From Thalassia testudinum (taxonomy: Eukaryota; Streptophyta; Magnoliopsida; Alismatales; Hydrocharitaceae), in the NCBI GenBank assembly GCA_037157565.1, contig JAZHRO010000073.1, forward strand, positions 13,832,501-13,896,500: a DNA stretch of 64,000 nucleotides. Reading direction: 5' to 3'. Below, one piece after another: positions 54,283-64,000 of the stretch. The notes below the pieces were generated by a model, which was not told the DNA's origin, did no database searches, and saw only the letters and a program-made list of their open reading frames with translations. Each line of letters begins with the position of its first letter. Positions within the stretch are counted from its first letter, which is position 1. A program made the position numbers and the translations under genes.

Positions 54283-56534
54283 GTGCTCGGATCTTTCTGC
54301 TTCGGTGGTGGATTTGATAGTATAGCACAACTCGCATGAGGCGAGAGAACCACTGGATTCTTTGTTTTCTTTAACTGTCGCCTGGGTGTACTGTAGTCTT
54401 TGAAAAATTGGGCGACAGTTGGTATATGGTCGATAGCCTCCAATAGGGGTACCTTGATTTCAACATCCCTGAATAAATTACGCAGGTTATCAAAGGCCTA
54501 CGTATCCTTTTTCTTGCCTTTTGGATACCTCAGTAGAGCCTCAGGGAATGGGACTGATTCTGGCACTAGTTTTGGTATATCATCCTCACGAGAATGTGGT
54601 GTGCATCCCGAATGAGAGGGCGATGAAAAAGATGGGCCAGGATCAAGTCGAGGCAGATCAACGGTTTGCTTACCGCTTCTCGTAGTAATTGCATTGGACG
54701 TCGCGGGTCTAGTGGGATCATAAGACGGAGGAGGGTTCACAATAGGGACATAAGGGTGAGGTGTAGTTGCTGCGAGATTAGCCTGAAATCCCGGTGGAAT
54801 GCTCGGAGCCTGCAGAATCTAATGAACCTACCCCTGAGAAGGTCGTACCTGTGGTTAAGGACAACGGGGTACAAAATTTTGCGGGTTAGGAACAGGTTAG
54901 GCTGGAAGAGTACCCTAAGATCGGGTCGCCATAGCTAACTGATCTCAGCATTCTACTATGCCAATTGGTGCTGAAGAGAGGTCATGTTCTCTTCATGGCA
55001 CTTAGACATTTCCGCCACCATTCGCATCAGTTTATCAATAGGACTTGATGCGTGTTCTGTTTGAGGAATGCAAGGACCCGATGGCGGATTTGCCACAGGA
55101 TTAGACTAGGCCCTTGGGATGACGGGTGCGGACGGTCTCATTGGTCCACCTTCGGGGTTTTGACACTGCGAGTTATTGCACCATTCGAAGTTAGGATGAT
55201 TTCGCCACCCTGGGTTATAAGTAGCAGAGAACGGGTTGTTCCCCAGGGCGTAAGCGTCTTCTAAGCCAGAAGACAAGTCCACATGTATGTATCCGAGCAC
55301 ACGGAGGCTTGGTCCTCCGTGCCAAAATACTGGCTTGCAAAAGCCTGATCCACATGACTTACCAAATCGCTTGGCGTGACACTCGGTAAGGAAGATCTCA
55401 TGGGGTTTTTGGGAATAAGCCTGGCATTTGAAGGATTAGGATTGTGACGAAGTGGTGAGGTGGAGGTGTTTCCCATAGAACGGGAGAGATTGGCCAGAAG
55501 CTCATCCAGCTTCTTATGCATGATAGAGACTTCATCCAATTTTTGTGCAATAAGATTAAGATCTGTGGATGAATGGGAGGGTCCCGTGTCAACTTTGTGA
55601 ACATTACAGGGTAGGGTGGTATGATTAAAGGCGACAATGGAGGAATTGTTCGTTGAATTTTCGCTCATGTTTTCAAATAATTCATATGCTCCATTCTCAT
55701 CTTTATTCATGAAATTCCCTCCGTAGGAAGCATCTGCAATCTACTTCAAAGTTTCATTTAGCCCATAGTAGAAGATCTGGGCTATATGCCACTCAGGCAG
55801 ACCGTGGTGCGGACACTTCCGGAGGAGGTCATTATAACTCTCCCAAGCCTCATGAAACTGCTCACTGTTTTGTTGCGTGAAAGAAGTTATAGCACGGTGA
55901 AGCGCATTGGTTCGCCCGATTGGGAAGAATTTCTTGAGAAATGCTGTTCGCATCTCTTCCCAAGAATGGATGGTTCTCCCAAAGGTGCACAACTATTGCG
56001 ACGCTTTATCCACCAATGAAAATGGGAACATTTTCATGAGGACAATTGATAACCCGATATTTCTTTGTTTAACAGTTTCAGCTAATTGGGTTAAGTCTTC
56101 CAAATGGAGAAAAGGATCTTCACTTGCAAGACCATGGAAGTGAAAGTTAATTAGGCCAATGACATTGGGATTCAGTTCAAAATCGTCCCCACCCATGGGG
56201 ACCCGAATTTGTCCTATCGTCTCTGTAGCAGCGGGATTTTGATAAGAGCTAAGAGACCTAGGCTCCTCCCGTTCGGGAAGGTTCTACATTTCCTCCAAGG
56301 TTTCCCTAATGGCTTCAATCTACTCGTTATGCATTTCCATTTAGGCTTGGAGGCGAGTTATGGGGTCTATGGCTCCACCACCTTGTGGGATTTGAAGGGG
56401 CGGTTTCCTCCCTCGGGATTTGGGGGTGGGCGTGTAGCCATGTTTGTGGAGAAGGATGACAAATCAGTTTCTATCCTTCTAGAATTATCAGACAATTCAA
56501 ACAATTCAGGGTTTTGTGACCTCCTCCCAAACAT
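54283..56534 (-). pseudogene. gag: D gag and start of PR, several stops, cut by E
   Basis: Minus strand. Start M-F-G-R-R-S at 56534, directly after an acceptor-like TAG. Capsid motifs run in pieces: DDFELNPNVIGLINFHFHGLA, LHLEDLTQLAETVKQRNIG (56196-55993), FLKKFFPIGRTNALHRA, EQFHEAWESYNDLLRKCPHH (55992-55741), then MNKDENGAYELFENMSENS (55710 on). The tail includes SNAITTRSGKQTVDLPR and a basic PFPEALLRYPKGKKK segment, and the PR-proximal AIDHIPTVAQFF...VVLSPHAS (54443-54283). Stops at about 55991, 55743 and 55259. E interrupts the frame within PR. No zinc knuckle. Confidence 0.82.
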
Positions 56535-56537
56535 GCA

Positions 56538-57694
56538 CTACCGTTGGAAGAATTGGGGAGATAAGAAGGGAAAAAGGGATGAGAGAAATGACGCCGCAAG
56601 GGTACACATGATAACAAATCAAAGCAATCAATGTCCTAACATCTACAATGTGCCCTTAGACCTACAGATCTAAGTTACCTACTATCACAACCTACGGAAC
56701 GAAATGAGAGCACCGCGGAACCAACGGGCCAGATTGAAAGGACGTTTGCCCCAGTCTTAGACACTCAATAGAATGTGGGAACCCGCACTAGCACGTAGGC
56801 GCTACATGCAAGTAGTTAGACCTCCAATACTTAGTAAGGGTCAATTTGCTACCAGTTTTATTTGGAGGCTTAGGATCAAGTGCTCCAGGAATGTGAAGGG
56901 CGTTGTATATGGGTAATGCCCAAGTGCATTGACTTTATAAGTGTGTAAACCAAGCATGCAACGGGGAAATCTCCTCGAATTGGAGTTTTAGATGGTGAAT
57001 GGTTTTTAGAATTTCAACCTTATGTAGCATGGATTTTAAGATTTTGCTGAGTTACCAATTCAGCCAATCTCCGGGTTTTGAGAAAACACAAGTTCTTCTA
57101 TGCCCAACAAACCCTTCTTCAATGTGAATTAGTTAATGCATGTTAAAAATGTAATGGGCTTCCCTAGATGGAAATTTCTATGTGTGGATGCACGAGTCAA
57201 TTTTAAGCTAATGTGAAAGGGAACCAAAACACTTCAATTCAAGTGCTCCCAATCACCAAAAATGATATTCCACACACAAGGCTCAACCACAAGATAATGT
57301 AAAGAAAATTAAAATTTTGGGATTGAAATATTTGGGATCAAATCTAAGGCACATGAAAGGTTGTGGTGGGGTCGGAATCAACTCAATTCCAAGTCTCCCC
57401 ACCAAAAATGTGATCCCGAAAATGTGAACAAATGAGGCAAGGAGGGATGGCAGTCAATCAATTTAAACTTGCCTCAAAGAACACTTCACCGACAAAAGAT
57501 CCAAGAATCAAGATTCTTGGATTTTCGCTATGCGAAGTTTGGCGGGAAATCAAGGGGTGCTGGGGGTGATAGCAAACAATCAATCAAGTGATTTTTAATC
57601 CACTTGACCCAAGAAATTCCCAAGTGTTTTTAAGTTTTTTTTTTATTTATTTAGGTGACAAGTTAACCTAAGTTGCTAAGAAAGAGACACCTAC
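56538..57694 (-). other. Putative leader intron of D
   Basis: Minus strand donor GAAGAG|GTAGGTG (57694) and acceptor GGTAG (56538), three bases before the gag ATG. Length 1157 bp, non-coding. Confidence 0.42.
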
Positions 57695-57906
57695 CTCTTC
57701 AGCAACATGGGCGAAGCTCCAGTGCGATGCCAACGACTTTATGCTCTCACTCCCACCTTGGATCTGCCTACGTCTCCAACTTCCTCTACTTGCCTCCTCC
57801 TTGCAACCGGTTTACCTGCACACAAGCAAACAAAACACCGTGAAGAGAAGGGTGTGAGAAGAGAAAATCAAAGGAATCGAGTAGAAACTTACCTCAATTT
57901 GCGCCT

Positions 57907-57923
57907 CCCCGGCAACGGCGCCA
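57907..57923 (-). promoter_or_regulatory. D primer-binding site (exact tRNA-Asp complement)
   Basis: The minus strand reads TGGCGCCGTTGCCGGGG, nine bases after the LTR end. GCGCC and GGCGC flanks can pair. Confidence 0.92.
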
Positions 57924-57932
57924 GAAAAAGCA

Positions 57933-60284
57933 TGGTTGGAATTGAATAGGTTGTGTTAATATGGTGAAATTATCGTTGAAGTTATTATAGTGGGTTAAAC
58001 TAAATCGAGTCTAACCATCTTTCACAAAATTTTTAACCTGGCCTACTTGATTTATCTTGGTTACTTTTAGGCCCAAGGTCGATCTCAGGGAGGCGGGAAT
58101 TAAAGGTCAAGGAGTTTCTATGCCTTTCCTAAAACGTATCTCTTCCTTGCATTTATTATGTTTTTTTATTTTTCTATTTAATTTTTTTTTTTGTTGATAA
58201 TATTGTCCTTGAGGCACACCCTCAAAATCAAGTCCTTGGCTTTGAGCCAAATGGTTCTTGGCTTGTAGCCAACTTGGGGTTTCCAAAAATTGGTCCTGTT
58301 ATTCGTAAGACCGAATACCTGCAAGACAAGAATTATCTTTTCTCTTTTACTCTTTTATTTTATCTTTTTAATAACAAGAAACAAAAGATAAATAAAAATA
58401 AGGTAGGTTGCTAGCAAAGAAAGGAATACTTAGCTTAATATATGTATAGATATATAGTAGATACAAAAAATATATATATATTACAAATATGGGTGGAGGT
58501 GGAAGTGGAAATAGAGTATAGTATAGTGTCAAGTTGGTCCACGTCTAGTAAGACGCAACCAACAAGATGGAGTGCCGTGTGGAGTGTGGGGTGGATGTGT
58601 GGGAGTGTGTGTGGAGGCACTTACTTTGCGTGGATATCGGGGAATATCAGCAACTGGTGCAGATATTCCTGCGATACAATGTGCGATGGAGTGACTAGTG
58701 CACGGCCGTATGGGTGGTGAAGTGTATATATGAATACGGGTAGGTGGATGTGTATGTAAATAAATATATAAATATATATCTAGTAGAGCTATAACTATAT
58801 ATGTATATATGTAGTTGTGTATATATATATATATGTATACATATGTAAATATATGTATGTATATATATATTTGTATATATGTATACATATATATATATGT
58901 ATCTATATACATATATACAAATATATATATATGTATGTATGTATATATTTATAAATATATATATACATAGTTGTATATGTGTATAGATATGAATATGTAT
59001 ATATGTATATATATATATATATATTTATGTATATAAGTGAGTGGATATATATATATGTGTGTGTGTAGGTGTGAGTATATAAGGGTGTGTGTGAGTGGGT
59101 ACAAGTGTGTGTGAGAGAGTACAAGTGAGTGTGTACAAGTGGGTGTGTGTGTGCGCTGGCAGATGAGGGGGAGCGCAGCAGATAAGCCGTCTGCTGTGCA
59201 GCTCCGTCGTCTCATGCGTGATGAGGCGCAAGCGTAGGAGGACGAGTGCGCGTAGGGCACTGGAGGGAGCGCTTGCGCTGACTTTGTGCGCGGGCGGGTG
59301 CGGGTGAGCGCAGCGCAGCACACTGCGTAGCGCAGTGCACAGCGCTGCGAGTGGGAGCGAGAGTGGGCGTGGACGTGGAGACCGGCTGGATAGGGTGACA
59401 CGGAAGAGAGAGAGCGCCAAAGCCACCGGCTAAGTGAGAAGCGAGCCAGTGGCTACAGTGTCGTGCAGACCGCGTGCTACAGTGCGCGTGCTACGGTGCG
59501 CGTGCAGTCTGCCGACTGGTAGCAGTCGATTTTGGGTGCGCAAGCATGCTGGGAAGCACCTGTGCACGTGGAAAGACAGTGCGCATGCCTGCAGTCGTGC
59601 GCACGGTGGCCGGCAACTGCTGCAGGCTATCGTGCGTGCTGCTAGAGCTTCTGAGCTTGAAGCTCTGGCAATGGCGGAGAAAGTGATCAGCGATGAAAGT
59701 GAAAGGTGAACCCACCACACCCACCTACTCACGCAAGAGCTGGGCGGTGGTGGAACTCACAGTGGTGGTTGTGGGACCACTGTGGGTTTTCTGTTGCCCA
59801 CAGTGTGTCTCTTCTCAGAGAGAAGAGCTACTGTGTATGGAGAGGGAAAAAGGAGGAGGTTGACCTGACGGTGGATGAAAGTGCCTGTGTGTGTGTGTAA
59901 GGGCATCCCCACACGAGGGAGAGGGCCAGGGGTTTTAAAGTGGAAGAGGTATGCCAACACCATGCTGCTGGCAACACACCTCTTGCCATGCTGTTGGCAG
60001 GAGGTGTGGTGTGAAGAGGCGTGCATGCTCACTGTCCTGCAGCTGCGAGAAATTCAAAGTAAATAAAAAATGAGAAAATGGTGAAATTGCAATGTTGCAC
60101 TTAATGAAGATGTTAATTAATGGTAGTGGAATGGATGGCCAATTATTCACACTCTCCTCCCCTCTCTATAAATGCATGCAGTCATCTTTTTACAAATGCA
60201 ATTATAGCTATATAAGATGCAATGGCAGTGCTAGGGAATAACATTAGATGGCATTTTTACTGGTGTATTTTTGGTGTGCAAACA
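57933..60284 (-). repeat. D 5' LTR (2352 bp)
   Basis: Minus strand TGTTTGCACACC (60284) to CCAACCA (57933). Same microsatellite block (58720-59150), GC-rich block and hairpins (59975-60008) as the 3' LTR. Short ORFs are not genes. Confidence 0.9.
58720..59150. repeat. TA/TG microsatellite block in D 5' LTR
   Basis: Imperfect TA, TATG and TG runs, homologous to 34990-35340 but different in length, as expected for a slippage-prone tract. Confidence 0.88.
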
Positions 60285-60652
60285 GGTAACAAGATCGATT
60301 TTGGAACCGTAAGTTGGCTTTAAGCCAAGGACCATTTGGCTCAAGGCCAAGGACTTCATTTTTTAGGGTGTGCCTCAAGAACATTATCACAAAAAAATCT
60401 TAAAAGTAGAAAAACCAAAAACATAATAAATGCACGGAAGAGATACATTTTAGGAAAGGCGTAGAAACTCCTTGATCTCCTAATCCCCGCCTCCCTGAGA
60501 TCAACCCTGGGCCTAAAAGTGACCAAGATAAAATCAAGTAGGCCAGGCTAAAAATTTTGTGAAACTGGTGTAGACTCGATTTAGGTTAACTCACTATACT
60601 AATTTCAATGATAATATCACAATTTTAATAAGACCTATTCGAGTTCGCATCA
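60285..60652 (+). repeat. G LTR remainder (3' end), right of D
   Basis: Continues the fragment 33978-34201 after removal of D and reads as the reverse complement of the D LTR end (the region near 58020-58330). Ends ATCA at 60652. Confidence 0.8.
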
Positions 60653-60660
60653 CGCTTTTC

Positions 60661-60677
60661 TGGCACCATTGCCGAGG
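60661..60677 (+). promoter_or_regulatory. G primer-binding site
   Basis: TGGCACCATTGCCGAGG has three G-to-A differences from the tRNA-Asp complement. GCACC/GGTGC flanks pair. Confidence 0.78.
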
Positions 60678-60882
60678 AGGTGCTATTTGGAGTAAGTTTC
60701 TACTTTCTTTGATTTTCTCTTCTCCCACCTTCTCTTCACGGGTGTTTTGTTTGTTTGTGTGCTGGTGTACATGTTGCAAGGAGGAGACATGCAGAGGAGG
60801 TCGGAGACGGCAAATCTGAGGCAGGTGCGTGAGCATGAAGTTGCTGGCGCCACATTGGTGCTTCACCCACGTTGCTGAGGAG

Positions 60883-62058
60883 GTAGGTGTCTTCCTCTTA
60901 GTAACTTAGGTCATCTTGTCACTTTAAAAAGAAATAAAGAAAAAAATATATATAAATTCCAAAAACCTAAAAACACTTCTTCGGAGTTTCTTAGGGCAAT
61001 TGGATTAACACCCACTTGTTGATTGTTTGCTATAACCCCCACCACCCCTTGATTTCCCGCAAACTTCGCATAGCGAAAATCCAAGAATCTTGATTCTTGC
61101 CTTTTTCGTTGTGTGAAGTCTTCTTAGAGGCAAGATAAAAATTGATTGATTGCCATCCTTCCTTGCCTCATTTATTAGCACTTTGGGATCACATTTTTGG
61201 TGGGGAGTCTTGGAATTGAATTGATTCCAACCCCACCACAACTTTACATTTGCCTTAGATTCGAATCCGAATATTTCAACCCCAACATTTTCATTTTCTT
61301 TACATCATTTTGTGGTTGAGCCTTGTGTGGATTATCATTTTAGTGATTGGGAGCACTAGAATTGAGTGTGTTGGCTCCCTCTCACATTAAGCTAAAATTG
61401 ACTCGTGCATCCACACTTAAAATTTCCATCTAGGGAAGTCCATTGCATTTTTAGCATGCATTAACTAATTCATATTGAAGAAGGATTTGTAGGGCATAGA
61501 AAACTTATATTTTCTGAAAACCCAGAGATTGGTTGAATTTGTAATCCAGTGGAATCACAAAATCCATACTACTTGAGGTTGAAATTCTGAAAGCCATTCA
61601 CCATCTAAAACTTCAATTCAGGGAGATTTCCCTGTTGCATGCTTGATTTACACACTCTTAAAATCGACACACTTGGGCATTACCCGTATACAAAGCCCTT
61701 CATATTCCTTGAGCACTTGATCCTAGGCCTCTAAATTAAAACTGGTAGCAACTTGACCCCTCTTAAGGATTGGAGGTCTAACTACCTACGTGTAGCGCCT
61801 ACGTGCTGATGTGGGTTCCCACGTGCTATCGATTGTCTAAGACTCAGGTAAACAGCCTTTCAATCTGTCCCGGTGGTTCCACAGTACTCTCATTTGGTTT
61901 TGTAGGTTTTGATAGTAGGTAACTTAGACATTTAGGTCTAAGGGCACATTGTAGAGGTTAAGAAATTGATTGCTTTGATTTGTCATCAAGTGTTCCCATA
62001 CGGTATTGTTTCTCTCATCCCCTTTCCCTTCTCATCTCCCTAATTCTTCTTGCAGTAG
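60883..62058 (+). other. Putative leader intron of G
   Basis: Donor GAGGAG|GTAGGTG (60883) and acceptor TTCTTGCAG (62055) or the following TAG (62058), three bases before the gag ATG at 62062. No coding content. Confidence 0.42.
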
Positions 62059-62061
62059 TAC

Positions 62062-64000
62062 ATGTTTGGGAGGAGGTCACAAAGCCCTGAATTGTTTGAA
62101 TTATCTGATAATTACAGATGAGTAGAAATGGGTGAATCGTCATCTTCCTCCACAAACATGGCTGCACACCCACCCCCAAATCTTGAGGGAGGAAATTACC
62201 CCCTCCAATCCCACCAGGTGGTGGTGGAGCCGTAGACCCCATAACCCACCTCCAAGCCCAAATGGCACTATATAATGAATAAATCGAGGCCATAAAGGAA
62301 ACATTGGAGGAAATGAATCACCCTCCCACTGAAAGGTAGGAACCCAGGTCTCTTAATTCCTATCAAAATCCTGCTGCTACAGAGACCCTTGGGCAAATTC
62401 AGGTCCCCATGGGCAGGGACGATTTTGATTTAAAACCACTGTCATTGGCTTAATTAACTTCCACTTTCATGGTCTTGCAAGTGAAGATCCCTTCCTTCAT
62501 TTGGAAGACTTAACCCAATTAGCAGAAACTATTAAACAAAGAAACATTGGGTTATCAATAGTCCTCATGAAAATCTTTCCATTTTCATTGTGGGACAAAG
62601 CGTCACAATGGTTGCGCACCCTTGGGAGACCCATCCACTCTTGGGAAGAGATGCGAGTAGCATTTCTCAAGAAATTCTTCCCAATCGGGCGAACCAATGC
62701 ACTTCATCGGGCTATAACTTCATTCGTGCAACAAAATGGTGAGCAATTTGATGAGGCTTGGGAGAAGTATAACGACCTCCTAAGGAAGTGCCCACACCAT
62801 GGTCTTCCAAAGTGGCATATAGCCCAAATTTTCTATTATGGGCTAAATGAGACTTTGTGATAGATCACTGACGCTTCCTACGGAGGGAACTTTATGAATA
62901 AAGATGAGAATGGAGCATTTGAATTACTTGAGAGCATGAGTGAAAACTCAATGAACAATGCTTCCATTGTCTCCTTTAATCCTACCAGCATACCCTGCAA
63001 TGTTCACGAAGTTGACACGGGACACTCCCATTCATCAACAGATCTCAACTTAATTGCACAAAAATTGTATGAAGTCTCCGTCGTGTGCACAAGAAGCTGG
63101 ACGAGCTTCTGGCCAACCCCGCCCACTCTATGGCAAACACCTCCACACCATCACTCCGTCATAACCTTAATCCTTCCAATGCTAGGCATATTCCCAAGAA
63201 TCCTGTGAGGTCGTCCATGCCGAGTATCACACCGAGTGATTTGGTAAGCAATGTGAACCTCGCTTCTGCGAGCCAGTATTTTGACACGGAGGACCAAGCC
63301 TCCATGTGCTCGGATGCATGTACACATACGGACTCGTCTTCTGGCTTAGAAGATGGTTGTGCCCTGGGGAACAACCCATGCTCTGCTACTTATAACTCAG
63401 GGTGGCGAAATCATCCTAACTTCGCATGGTCTAGTAACCCGCAGCACCAAATCCCTGCGAGTGGATGAATGTGACCATCCGCACCAGTCATCCTAAGGGC
63501 CCAGTATAATCCTGTGGCAAATCTGCCATCGGGTCCTTGCATACTTCAAACAGAACATGCATCAAGTCCTCTTGATAAATTGATGTGAATGATGACATAA
63601 ATGTCCAAGTGCCATGAAGAAAACAAGATCTCTCTTTAGCACCAATTGGTGCAGTAGAGTGCTGAGATCAGTCAACTACACATGACGACTCAATCTCAAG
63701 GCACTCTTCCAGCCCAACCAGCCCTTAACCTATGAAATTTTGTACCCTGTGGTATGCAACCACAGGTACAACCTTCTCAGGGGCAGGTTCATCGGATTCT
63801 GCAAGCTCCAAGCACTCCACCGGGATTTCAAGCTAATTCTGCAGCAACACATCACCCTTATGTCCCTATTATGAATCCTCCTTCACCTTATGATTCCATT
63901 GAACCCGTGACGTCCAATGCGATTACTTTGAGGAGTGGTAAGCAAACCATCTATCTACCTCGACCTAATCCTCGCCCATCTTCTTCATCGCCCTCTCATT
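62062..64000 (+). pseudogene. gag: G gag, decayed, runs off the window
   Basis: Start M-F-G-R-R-S at 62062, TGA at about 62119. The capsid is best preserved at 62501-62860: LTQLAETIKQRNIGLSIVLM, FLKKFFPIGRTNALHRAITS, EQFDEAWEKYNDLLRKCPHH and IAQIFYYGLNETL, then tandem stops. Further pieces are MNKDENGAFELLESMSENS (62894 on), KLDELLANP (63085 on) and SNAITLRSGKQT near 63920. Several frameshifts. Closest to D gag. No zinc knuckle. Confidence 0.82.

Larger units (their letters stand above)
34202..60284 (-). mobile_element. Athila-type LTR retrotransposon D, full length, nested
   Basis: A minus-strand element of 26 kb including insertions. 5' LTR 57933-60284, PBS 57907-57923, gag 56534-54283, PR 43283-42308, pol to 37774, spacer, PPT 36480-36465 and 3' LTR 36464-34202. 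It is interrupted by E (43289-54277) in PR and by solo LTR F (40608-42302) just before RT. The flanks AGTAG and GGTAA look like a TSD altered by A/G transitions. Confidence 0.9.
60285..64000 (+). mobile_element. Athila-type LTR retrotransposon G (D family), 5' part
   Basis: LTR end, PBS, leader and gag of a plus-strand element that runs off the right edge. It is the outermost element. D and the C array both lie in its 5' LTR. Confidence 0.82.

Overview
The window is repeat-only nuclear DNA from a flowering plant. No host gene was recognised. Nearly every base can be assigned to Ty3/Gypsy LTR retrotransposons of the Athila type. The evidence is the gag-PR-RT-RNase H-integrase order, the FMDD reverse transcriptase box, a DLG protease active site and primer-binding sites complementary to the 3' end of tRNA-Asp. 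Species cannot be read from this sequence.

Layout, using my own labels. Element X (minus) supplies 1-2329 and 13908-15437: leader, PBS and a 5' LTR. That LTR is split by element A (plus, 2330-13902, TSD GCGTG). To the right lies a tandem of family C (plus): C1 pol remnant 15438-20236, a shared LTR 20237-22967, the complete but decayed C2 interior 22968-31249, and a terminal LTR 31250-33977. X had inserted into C1 pol and is itself a C-family relative. The C array sits inside the LTR of element G (plus; visible as 33978-34201 and 60285-64000). Element D (minus, 34202-60284) is a close relative of G and inserted into the same G LTR. D is interrupted by a solo LTR F (40608-42302, TSD GTTTA) and by the youngest element E (plus, 43289-54277, TSD GCGGT, both LTRs 1406 bp). 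The nesting is therefore G > C array > X > A, and G > D > E and F.

Only E keeps a nearly open polyprotein (45815-51481, one TGA). The others carry several stops and frameshifts, several of the stops of the C-to-T or G-to-A kind expected from decay of methylated DNA. Where an internal region is complete, the order is LTR, PBS in a small hairpin, a leader of about 0.9-1.5 kb with apparent splice signals, gag starting M-x-G-R-R/Q-S right after a splice-acceptor-like AG, PR, RT, RNase H, integrase, a conserved post-pol motif, a first polypurine-like tract, a structured non-coding spacer, a second hairpin plus polypurine tract, and LTR. No env-like ORF was found.

The most interesting signals are non-coding. 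The two LTRs of E differ by paired, stem-preserving changes in hairpins. LTRs of two families carry tRNA-like Pol III box A/box B modules. A leader intron appears conserved in all families. The PBS, the PPT and the 3' spacer lie in hairpins whose stems covary between families.
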